This document shows, piece after piece, positions 37,687 through 45,271 of a stretch of 64,000 bases of DNA. The notes under the pieces were generated by a model, which ran no database searches, was not told where the DNA came from, and worked only from the letters and a program-made list of their open reading frames with translations. The stretch is from Sphingobacterium kitahiroshimense. Lineage in GTDB: Bacteria; Bacteroidota; Bacteroidia; Sphingobacteriales; Sphingobacteriaceae. The stretch is taken from NCBI RefSeq assembly GCF_025961315.1, contig NZ_JAOQNK010000001.1, forward strand, positions 3,844,001 through 3,908,000, written 5' to 3'. Numbering within the stretch: the stretch's first letter is position 1; each line of letters opens with the position of its first letter. The position numbers and the translations under genes are program-made.

Positions 37687-39084
37687 ATGAAGATCACTAC
37701 TGAGAATATCAGCCTCAAAGAAAAAATCGGTTATGGACTGGGTGATGCCGCCTCTTCTATGTTCTGGAAACTGTTTGGTATATACCTGATGTTTTTTTAC
37801 ACCGATATATTTGGTATGGAGGCTAAATTGGTCGGTACGATGTTTTTGATAACGCGTGTCTGGGATTCGTTATTCGATCCGATTATCGGTATAATTGCTG
37901 ACCGTACAAATTCTAAATGGGGTAAGTTTAGACCTTATATTTTATATGTAGCGGTTCCATTCGGAGTACTCGGTGTTTTTACGTTTTACACCCCTTCATT
38001 TGGTGAAGAGGGAAAGTTAATTTATGCTTATTTAACATACTCACTAATGATGATGGTCTATTCGGCTATCAATGTGCCATATGCTGCTCTTTTGGGTGTA
38101 ATGAGTGCTTCACCAAAAACGAGAAGCATATTGGCTACTTTTAGAATGAGTTTTGCCTACATCGGTAGTTTTGTGACCCTATTGCTTTTCAATCCTATGG
38201 TCAATTACTTTAGCGGCCATAGTAATGATATCGAGGCACAGAGGCACGGATGGGTTATGGCTGCGGCTGTTATAGCCATATGTTGTATTGTTCTTTTTTT
38301 ACTATGCTTTGCTTGGACAAAGGAGCGTGTGCAGCCTGCAACGGAATCAAATTCCAGCTTAAAAAAGGATGTAAAAGAACTTTTTAATAACGGCCCATGG
38401 TGGGTCCTGTTGGGCGCAGGACTTTCTACTCTGATATTCAATTCGGTACGAGACGGAGCGGCACTTTACTATTTCAAATACTATATAGATGAAGAGCATT
38501 ATGGTAAAATTATGCTAGTCAATGTACCTTTTGTACTGAGTGGATTGTATCTAGCATTGGGACAGCTCGCCAATATCGTTGGTGTAATCATTGCCGCACC
38601 TTTGAGCAATTTTATCGGCAAGAAAAATACTTTTATGCTGACGATGCTGATCGCAACTTTAGGAAGTATACTTTTCTATTGGATGGATAAAGATTATTTA
38701 TGGGGAATTTTTTCGTTGCAAGTATTGATCAGTATATGTGCGGGGGCTGTGTTTCCATTACTCTGGTCTATGTATGCAGATTGCGTCGATTATTCGGAAT
38801 TTAAAACCGGCAACAGAGCTACCGGTTTAATTTTTAGTTCCTCTTCTATGAGTCAAAAGTTGGGCTGGGCTTTTGGTACCGCGATAACAGGATGGTTGCT
38901 CGGATACTACGGTTTTCAGGCAAATCAGCTACAGTCGCAAGAGACAATAAGTGGAATTAAGATGTTTTTAAGTTTTTTTCCCGCAGTGGGCACAGTATTA
39001 TCAATCATATTCATTAGTTTTTATCCATTGAACGAACAAAAAATGCAGGCTATATCTGTCGAATTGGATAAACGTAGAAATTAA
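37687..39084 (+). CDS. GPH-family sugar:cation symporter (MFS)
   Basis: A 465-residue inner-membrane transporter with twelve predicted helices. The N-terminus KEKIGYGLGDAASSMFWKLF and RVWDSLFDPIIGIIADRTNS are signatures of the glycoside-pentoside-hexuronide (MelB-like) family. By position between the phosphorylase and the epimerase genes it should carry mannobiose or related disaccharides from periplasm to cytoplasm. Confidence 0.92.
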   Translation: MKITTENISLKEKIGYGLGDAASSMFWKLFGIYLMFFYTDIFGMEAKLVGTMFLITRVWDSLFDPIIGIIADRTNSKWGKFRPYILYVAVPFGVLGVFTFYTPSFGEEGKLIYAYLTYSLMMMVYSAINVPYAALLGVMSASPKTRSILATFRMSFAYIGSFVTLLLFNPMVNYFSGHSNDIEAQRHGWVMAAAVIAICCIVLFLLCFAWTKERVQPATESNSSLKKDVKELFNNGPWWVLLGAGLSTLIFNSVRDGAALYYFKYYIDEEHYGKIMLVNVPFVLSGLYLALGQLANIVGVIIAAPLSNFIGKKNTFMLTMLIATLGSILFYWMDKDYLWGIFSLQVLISICAGAVFPLLWSMYADCVDYSEFKTGNRATGLIFSSSSMSQKLGWAFGTAITGWLLGYYGFQANQLQSQETISGIKMFLSFFPAVGTVLSIIFISFYPLNEQKMQAISVELDKRRN

Positions 39085-39099
39085 ATTGGTCTGACGAAA

Positions 39100-40269
39100 A
39101 TGATGAAAGGGTTTAAAGAAGAACTGGAAAATAATATTCTCCCATACTGGATGAAAAATATGGTAGATGAAGAGCATGGTGGTTTTTATGGGCAGATTGG
39201 CGGGAACAATAAAGCGCATAAAAAAGCTAATAAAGGAGCAGTAATGCATGCGCGCATATTGTGGACATATTCGGCAGCTTACCGACTATTTGGAAAAGAT
39301 TGTTACCGTAAAATGGCTGATAGGGCTTATTTATACTTTAGAGATTATTTTATCGATCGCGTGTACGGGGGTGTGTTTTGGGAACTCGATTACCTTGGTA
39401 ATCCTGTTAATCCAAAAAAGCAGACCTATGCACAGGGATTTGCTCTGTATGCATTTGCCGAATATTATCGAGCTACAGGAACACCAATGGCGCTGGCATA
39501 TGCAAAAGAATTTTTTTATCAAATCGAAGCATGTAAGGATACTATTTTAGGTGGTTATTGGGAGGCTTTTACGGAAGACTGGCAACCAATTGCAGATATG
39601 AGATTGAGCGATAAGGATCAGAATGAAGCCAAGACTATGAATACCCACCTCCATATTTTGGAACCTTACACGAACCTGCTCAGGATATGGGATGATGTCT
39701 CTCTTAAAAAAGCACAAAAAGAATTGATCTCCTTATTTATTGATCGTATATATAATGCTGAGACAGGGCATCTACAATTGTTCTTTGATGCAGATTGGCA
39801 TGTTCAAGGAGATATTCAATCTTTCGGGCATGATATCGAGGCGGCCTGGTTGCTGTTGGAGGCAGCACAGGTCCTGGGCGATGCTATGTTGGAGGATCAG
39901 ATTAGATCGGTTGTGCCCAGTATTGCAAATGCTGCCATGGAAGGACTGTTATCCGATGGTAGTATGGCTTATGAAAAAAAAGATAACCATTGGGACCGCG
40001 AAAGGCATTGGTGGGTACAGGCAGAAGCGGTAGTAGGTCTGTCATATGTAGGAAGACTGTTGAACAACACGTCTTATCAGAATAAGGCTGCTGCTGTCTG
40101 GAATTATATTCAGCATAATTTAGTTGATAAACATGAAGGTGAATGGTATTGGAGTAGGCTGGAGAATGGTGATATAAACAGAAAGGAAGATAAAGCTGGT
40201 TTTTGGAAATGTCCTTATCATAATGGGCGTATGTGCCTTGAAATGCTTGAAAACTTTGATAACATATGA
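39100..40269 (+). CDS. AGE-family epimerase, cellobiose/mannobiose 2-epimerase
   Basis: A 389-residue (alpha/alpha)6-barrel enzyme of the N-acylglucosamine 2-epimerase family. Characteristic stretches are GFYGQIGGNNK, HARILWTYSAAYR, FGHDIEAAWLLLEAA with a catalytic-type His, and WWVQAEAVVGL. In the Bacteroides fragilis-type pathway this enzyme converts mannobiose to mannosylglucose for the GH130 phosphorylase, and the genes here reproduce that set. Its stop overlaps the next start (ATGA). Confidence 0.9.
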   Translation: MMKGFKEELENNILPYWMKNMVDEEHGGFYGQIGGNNKAHKKANKGAVMHARILWTYSAAYRLFGKDCYRKMADRAYLYFRDYFIDRVYGGVFWELDYLGNPVNPKKQTYAQGFALYAFAEYYRATGTPMALAYAKEFFYQIEACKDTILGGYWEAFTEDWQPIADMRLSDKDQNEAKTMNTHLHILEPYTNLLRIWDDVSLKKAQKELISLFIDRIYNAETGHLQLFFDADWHVQGDIQSFGHDIEAAWLLLEAAQVLGDAMLEDQIRSVVPSIANAAMEGLLSDGSMAYEKKDNHWDRERHWWVQAEAVVGLSYVGRLLNNTSYQNKAAAVWNYIQHNLVDKHEGEWYWSRLENGDINRKEDKAGFWKCPYHNGRMCLEMLENFDNI

Positions 40270-41399
40270 TAAAACAAATTGTAACATGGTTCGCATTATT
40301 AATCATGCAAACGGTTAATCTGGTTGCAGCAAAGACTATATTACCGATTGATTCCATGGCAACAATCGAAACTGTTGCGCTATACAACAATCTAATAAAG
40401 ATACAATCTCAACGCGCTGTGATCTTAGGCCAGCAGGATGCCCTTCGTTATGGCAGGTCGTGGCAAGGAGAAAAAGACCGTAGTGATATAAAGGATGTTG
40501 CTGGAAGCCACCCGGCTTTACTAGGTCTTGATTTTCAGGTGTTAACGCATTTGGATAGCAATTATAGAAAGACTGAAACGGACAAATTAGTGAACGCAGT
40601 AAAAGATATGTATCAAAGAGGTGGTATTATTACCTTCTCTTGGCATATGTCCAATCCGATAAACGATGGATCATATGAATGGAAAGAAAATCCACAAATC
40701 GCAGTACTGGAGATGTTGCCTGGCGGAAGTGCCAATCGGAAGTATCAACATTACCTTCAACTCATGCGCGATTTTCTAAGACGTTGTACAGGTAGCAAGG
40801 GAGAGGCAATTCCCATTATTTTTAGACCTTTCCATGAATTTGATGGCGATTGGTTCTGGTGGGGTAGGGGGCATGCTTCTGCATCTGAATTTATTCAACT
40901 GTGGCGATATACGGTTGATTATTTAAAGAATGATCTTGATGTCCATCAACTGCTGTATGCATTTTCCCCAGATTGTCGTTTTCAAAGTGAGGAGGCTTAT
41001 CTTGAGCAGTACCCAGGTGATGATTATGTAGATATCTTGGGTATGGATAATTATTGGGATTTTCGTCCTGATGGTGCGAATGATCCTATTGCGGCAATGA
41101 AAAAGTTAGGTATTGTTTCCACTATTGCTCTTGAAAAAAATAAACTGGCCGCACTTACTGAGGTAGGTTTGGAACAAATTACAGATCTAACGTGGTTTAC
41201 AAATGTATTGCATCCCATTTTGAAAAAGTGGCCTCTAGCGTATTGTATGTTGTGGCGCAATGCTCATGATATACCTACGCACTATTATGTGCCGACGACA
41301 GAGCATCCGGCAGCTCATGATTTTGGCGTATTTTGCAAATCCAAAGATATGATACTTTTGAATGATCTTCCTTTAATCTATAAACCCACAAAAAGATGA
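40266..41399 (+). CDS. GH26 beta-mannanase (first of two)
   Basis: A 377-residue secreted hydrolase with signal peptide (about residues 1-22) and no lipobox, so probably periplasmic. The GH26 core has ITFSWHMSNP, FRPFHEFDGDWFWWG with acid/base Glu191, and AALTEVGLEQ with nucleophile Glu299. It likely cleaves imported manno-oligosaccharides to mannobiose. Overlaps its neighbours by 4 bp on each side. Confidence 0.92.
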   Translation: MIKQIVTWFALLIMQTVNLVAAKTILPIDSMATIETVALYNNLIKIQSQRAVILGQQDALRYGRSWQGEKDRSDIKDVAGSHPALLGLDFQVLTHLDSNYRKTETDKLVNAVKDMYQRGGIITFSWHMSNPINDGSYEWKENPQIAVLEMLPGGSANRKYQHYLQLMRDFLRRCTGSKGEAIPIIFRPFHEFDGDWFWWGRGHASASEFIQLWRYTVDYLKNDLDVHQLLYAFSPDCRFQSEEAYLEQYPGDDYVDILGMDNYWDFRPDGANDPIAAMKKLGIVSTIALEKNKLAALTEVGLEQITDLTWFTNVLHPILKKWPLAYCMLWRNAHDIPTHYYVPTTEHPAAHDFGVFCKSKDMILLNDLPLIYKPTKR

Positions 41400-42517
41400 A
41401 AATAAAAAAGAAGTTATTCCATTTCACTGAAATAGTGGTCTGCTTTGCTTTTATGGCTGTAAGCATGGATGCATGGGGCCAAAAACCAGCAGACCCAAAG
41501 GCAACCAAAGAAACTCAGGACCTTTACGATATGATCAACCAACAACGCATTAAAGGTATTGCTGTAGGGCATCAAGATGCCCTAGCCTACGGACATGGCT
41601 GGTATAAAGTAAAAGGAAACAGTGATGTGAAGACAGTAACAGGAAAATATCCAAAAGTTGTCGGCTGGGAAATTGGGGATGTGGAACTCGGGAAAGCTTA
41701 TAATTTGGATTCAGTATATTTCGATGATATGAGCAACTATATTAGAAATACATATCAACGTGGAGGTATTACAACGCTGAGCTGGCACGGAAACAATATT
41801 GCTACGGGTAATAATGCGTGGGATTGTGGCCAGGACACTGTAGTAAGATCGATTTTACCTAATGGTGTGCACCACCGTGAATATTTAGGATGGCTGGATA
41901 AGGTGGCCGATTTTCTGTTGAATCTTAAAGATCATGATCAAAAGTTAATTCCGGTTGTACTTAGGCCCTATCACGAACATACCGGCGCATGGTTTTGGTG
42001 GGGAGCAAAACAATGCTCTCCCGATGAATACAAGAATTTATGGAGAATGACTGTGGATTATTTTCAAAAGCACCATGATATCCATCATGTACTGTACTGT
42101 TATTCTCCTTCGGAAACCGAAAATGAAGCACATTTTCTAGAAAGGTATCCTGGAGATGATTATGTTGATCTTGTTGCCTTCGACTGTTATGTGCCTGGCA
42201 AAGGAACGTCTGATGATATTGCAAATTATAAGATAGCAATGGCTAAAAATATTGAAATAATAACGGGCTATGCAAAGAAATCAGGTAAGATCCCAACGAT
42301 CGGCGAAACTGGTCTGGAGTCAGTGAAAGATCCCACTTATTTTACAGAAGTGGTTTATCCTCTGGTAAAGGGAAAAGAGTTAGCATGGATATTATTTTGG
42401 AGAAATGCCTATGAAGCGGACAAACCTGAACACTATTATATTCCGTTTAAGGGCCATCCCGCTTCGATAGATTTCAAGAAATTTGTGAATAAAAAAGATG
42501 TATTCTTAGTCAAATAG
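41396..42517 (+). CDS. GH26 beta-mannanase (second of two)
   Basis: A 373-residue secreted GH26 with signal peptide ending near DAWGQ (about residue 29). Acid/base Glu194 is in LRPYHEHTGAWFWWG and nucleophile Glu304 in IPTIGETGLES. It is clearly paralogous to the upstream GH26 but differs in active-site loops (THEN: LSWHGNN versus SWHMSNP), suggesting division of labour between endo- and mannobiose-releasing activity. Last gene of the mannan operon; the following 42518-42736 shows no strong terminator or gene. Confidence 0.92.
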   Translation: MKIKKKLFHFTEIVVCFAFMAVSMDAWGQKPADPKATKETQDLYDMINQQRIKGIAVGHQDALAYGHGWYKVKGNSDVKTVTGKYPKVVGWEIGDVELGKAYNLDSVYFDDMSNYIRNTYQRGGITTLSWHGNNIATGNNAWDCGQDTVVRSILPNGVHHREYLGWLDKVADFLLNLKDHDQKLIPVVLRPYHEHTGAWFWWGAKQCSPDEYKNLWRMTVDYFQKHHDIHHVLYCYSPSETENEAHFLERYPGDDYVDLVAFDCYVPGKGTSDDIANYKIAMAKNIEIITGYAKKSGKIPTIGETGLESVKDPTYFTEVVYPLVKGKELAWILFWRNAYEADKPEHYYIPFKGHPASIDFKKFVNKKDVFLVK

Positions 42518-42736
42518 ATGGTGACCAGGTGCGATCATTTTATTGTCCGCTTTGCGCCATTTTATGAAATTTTGGACTGTAGTGCACCATGTGTAGAACC
42601 TTTTTAGGTTTAATCAAAGTAAGCTTAGATTAAATGTAGTTGACCTTAATAGCGTGCTTTACTTTTTTCTGGACGGTATGTACAGCTAGAACCTAATGCA
42701 CGAATAAAAAAAATAGGAAAAGTTTTTTTTCAATTT

Positions 42737-42768
42737 TTTGAATAAAGTAGGCCTTTATTGTAAATTTG
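42737..42768 (+). promoter_or_regulatory. Bacteroidota promoter for the GNAT gene
   Basis: TTTG at 42737-42740 and TAAATTTG at 42761-42768 are separated by 20 bp, an exact match to the Bacteroidota sigma consensus. The -7 box is 28 bp before the ATG of the acetyltransferase. Confidence 0.75.
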
Positions 42769-42796
42769 AATAACTTCCTTTTCTTAAATATAAAAA

Positions 42797-43264
42797 ATGA
42801 ATTTGCTTAAAATTGTTGATTATAAGTCTAATTACGCTCCTGTATTTAAAGAGTTGAATGAAAGGTGGATAAAAAAATATTTCACCATTGAACTGCAGGA
42901 TATAGAAACTTTAAATAGCCCTCAGGAGATTATCGATCACGGAGGATTTATCATAGTTTGTTTATATGATCATATTCCTGTTGGAGTCTGTGCCGTAAAA
43001 AAGATCACTGATATCCGTTATGAACTATGTAAATTTGCTGTTGATGAACAGTATCAAGGTATGGGTATTGGAAAATTAATTCTTGAACATTGTATTTCTG
43101 AGGCAAAAATTAGAAATATTCCTACATTGTTTTTGGAGGGTAATACTAAATTAGGATCTTCCATTCATTTATATGAAAAGTTTGGATTTAAAAAAATTTC
43201 TTTGGCAGAACATGCTCCACATTATTCTCGCGTTGATATTATTATGGAATTAAATCTAATTTAA
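42797..43264 (+). CDS. GNAT-family N-acetyltransferase
   Basis: A 155-residue acetyltransferase. Motif A reads FAVDEQYQGMGIGKLILEHC with the Q-x-x-G-M-G acetyl-CoA loop, and motif B has ASIHLYEKFGFKKI-type ending (GSSIHLYEKFGF). The acceptor cannot be predicted. It is monocistronic with its own consensus promoter and a possible terminator 44 bp after the stop. Confidence 0.88.
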   Translation: MNLLKIVDYKSNYAPVFKELNERWIKKYFTIELQDIETLNSPQEIIDHGGFIIVCLYDHIPVGVCAVKKITDIRYELCKFAVDEQYQGMGIGKLILEHCISEAKIRNIPTLFLEGNTKLGSSIHLYEKFGFKKISLAEHAPHYSRVDIIMELNLI

Positions 43265-43307
43265 CCATATAAATACTTAAAGACTGGGACGATTTACAGC
43301 CGATATT

Positions 43308-43331
43308 GATACAAAAACTATACTTTGTATC
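43308..43331 (+). terminator. Possible terminator of the GNAT gene
   Basis: GATACAAA (43308-43315) and TTTGTATC (43324-43331) form a perfect 8-bp stem with an 8-nt loop, followed by TATTTT. The stem is AT-rich, so termination strength is uncertain. Confidence 0.4.
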
Positions 43332-43429
43332 TATTTTGACTATGTCGCTCAACTCAATTTACTTCAAGTTGTATATAATGAGCTATGAGAATATTTTTAT
43401 TGTTGTATTTCTTTCATGCGAAAAGGCAT

Positions 43430-43578
43430 ATTGGCAAATTTAATAATGTTCCATTTAATTGTGCTAGAGCTCTACCAGCAGTAATTGTTTTACGTAGAAC
43501 TATTTTAGTTTATATATCAACATTTGGTGGTAATAGAGGTAATGCGTTATAAGGTTTTTAGATATCGAATGTGCTCAT
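43430..43578 (-). pseudogene. Dead second copy of the Fic-family gene 5' end
   Basis: The start codon at 43578 begins MSTFD, then hits TAA at codon 7; a second nonsense codon (GAA to TAA) follows at codon 24. Otherwise the DNA is almost identical to the 5' part of the Fic-like gene at 49699 and keeps about 75 bp of its upstream region, including the AGAGTAAA/TTTACTCT inverted repeat (43613-43639). Similarity ends around 43430. This is a recent partial duplication. Confidence 0.85.
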
Positions 43579-43645
43579 AACTTAACGGTAAATCTTACTT
43601 CCGTAATTAATAAGAGTAAAAATAGCGAAAATTTACTCTCGTTTA

Positions 43646-43720
43646 TCAATCACCTTATCCTTCACTTTCATCTCCAACAGCTTATTGCGGTAATAATAAC
43701 AAATCAACTTATCATGAACG
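43646..43720. repeat. Dispersed repeat family, copy E (short, internally deleted)
   Basis: Contains the family core CCTTATCCTTCACTTTCATC and the end AAATCAACTTATCATGAAC, also found at 63491-63626. Relative to that copy, the middle part is deleted. It directly abuts the duplicated Fic upstream region. Confidence 0.65.
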
Positions 43721-44414
43721 ACTCCTCTTTATCACCAACATTAAATCCTATCTTTTTCCTTTCTTTTGGGATGGGTCCTCTATTTCCTTCGGAGAGTGCT
43801 TCGCAGTTTTATCTTGGCTACTAACTCGACAATTCGACTCTTAAAATTAAAAGTTGACTTTAAAATTTCAAAAAATAATAAGAAAAATAGCTCTAAGGGG
43901 AATCTTAGCGCTATTAACCAATATATATTTGTGATAGCATGCTCATAAGAGCAACACTAAAAAATAAATATTTCTAGTAGATTTTCAAAAAAAAAGGCTC
44001 TCTCAAAAAAATGAAAAAGCCTTCAAAACCAGATAAACATGATAAAATTAAATTAAATCTAATATGAAGATAAAATTAATCTTTCAGATCTAATTAGAAA
44101 AAATCAAATCCAGTGTTTTTACTTGGTGATAGTAAGTACTTTTTACTTTGATGTTATGGCTTTTGCAGGAATTATAAACGAGCTTAATAACTCGAGGCTA
44201 AAGTATCGCTTTTTTTCATTTCGGTATGGATAGGCAGTTTCAACATTTGTTTGTTGCATTTTTTCAACAGCGAAGATTTCTCTAATCTTTATAGCTTGAA
44301 AAAAAGAATGAAGTTTTAAAAAAAGCGTATTATGGTATTGATATCTTCTTAATTTACAATTCGAAATGGTCGATATTAAGCTCATTATTTGTTTAAGTAA
44401 ATTTTAAATTATTA
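43721..44414. other. Long gap with gene debris, no supported gene
   Basis: No convincing gene. 43862-43902 shares an A-rich segment (TTTCAAAAAAT ... ATAGCTCTA) with 63031-63063, next to another gene remnant. On the minus strand 43845-43750 a short frame ending KEIEDPSQKKGKR looks coding-like and may be the end of a lost gene. A weak hairpin AAGGCT/AGCCTT lies at 43994-44023. Confidence 0.4.
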
Positions 44415-44445
44415 TTTGGATTGTATCTAAATAAGAGTAAATTTG
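44415..44445 (+). promoter_or_regulatory. Bacteroidota promoter for the ECF sigma gene
   Basis: TTTG at 44415-44418 and TAAATTTG at 44438-44445 with exactly 19 bp between them. The -7 box is 17 bp before the ATG, so the leader is very short. The spacer/-7 border includes AAGAGTAAA, the same half-site as the Fic inverted repeats; this may be chance. Confidence 0.75.
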
Positions 44446-44462
44446 TCCAGTAATCATACGAT

Positions 44463-44996
44463 ATGGACGTTCAAAAGAATTTAATAGATTGTCAATCAAT
44501 TGATGAGAAATGTTTCGAATTGATTTATAAACGCTATTGGGATCAGGTGCTAGCATATGCGACCTGTATTGTCCATGATCAATCGTTAGCTGAAGATATT
44601 GTACAACATGTGTTTGTCTCCCTGTGGGATAAAAGAAGTGAACGACATATTGAAAATATCGAAAATTATCTCAAAAGGGCAGTAAAATATACTGCTTTCC
44701 ATGAAATCAAAAAAAGACTTAATATAGACGATAATATGAATCTTAGTGATGTTGATATTATCGGTGATCAGGAATCCGATCAAGACATCCTGTATAAAGA
44801 TTTACATCAGCGACTAGATGAAATCATTACAAAACTTCCTTCCAAAAGTAAAGATCTGTTTGTACTTAAATTTAAAGATGGGCTGGACAATAATGCGATT
44901 GCATCTGCTCTGGATCTTTCCGAGAAAACAATTCGTAATAAGCTCTCTATCAGTTTAAAATCAGTAAGAGTAAACCTTAAAAAAGTTGGTTTTTAA
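44463..44996 (+). CDS. ECF RNA polymerase sigma factor (FecI-like, sigma-70 family)
   Basis: A 177-residue ECF sigma factor. Region 2 covers CFELIYKRYWDQVLAYATCI and LAEDIVQHVFVSLWDKR; region 4 covers IITKLPSKSKDLFVLKF and NNAIASALDLSEKTIRNKLS. In Bacteroidota these usually pair with a FecR anti-sigma factor and a SusC or TonB receptor with a signalling domain. Here no FecR gene follows; a TonB receptor without a signalling domain is next. Control of the receptor operon is inferred from position. Confidence 0.9.
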   Translation: MDVQKNLIDCQSIDEKCFELIYKRYWDQVLAYATCIVHDQSLAEDIVQHVFVSLWDKRSERHIENIENYLKRAVKYTAFHEIKKRLNIDDNMNLSDVDIIGDQESDQDILYKDLHQRLDEIITKLPSKSKDLFVLKFKDGLDNNAIASALDLSEKTIRNKLSISLKSVRVNLKKVGF

Positions 44997-45271
44997 CCAC
45001 TTTAATCTCCTTATTTATATTTAGTATAAATAAATCGGGACATTTTTTATTAAAACTACACTTAGTACTATGGATGTTCATATGTAATCCTCAACAGACA
45101 TCCTTTTTCTTCTTATGATAATGAACAAGAATATGCAATGTGCTATTCAAGAATTCAGCTAAAAAGATAGTTTAGATGCTGATATTATAGTAATGAGATA
45201 ACTGAGTGAGGTGTTTTTAATATGGAGGTTTGCAAAATTAAGAACCTTTTAAAGTGATAATAAAACAGTAA

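Noticed and set aside
39902..40390. 162-residue minus-strand frame opposite the AGE epimerase
   Set aside because: Antisense to the conserved epimerase and GH26 start; no family features despite its length.
43766..43948. 60-residue plus-strand frame MGWVLYFLRR...
   Set aside because: Covers the A-rich segment shared with 63031-63063 and is antisense to a coding-like remnant; not a gene.
44143..44385. 80-residue minus-strand frame before the sigma gene
   Set aside because: No recognisable domain, no promoter or start signal, basic low-complexity sequence in AT-rich DNA; treated as chance.
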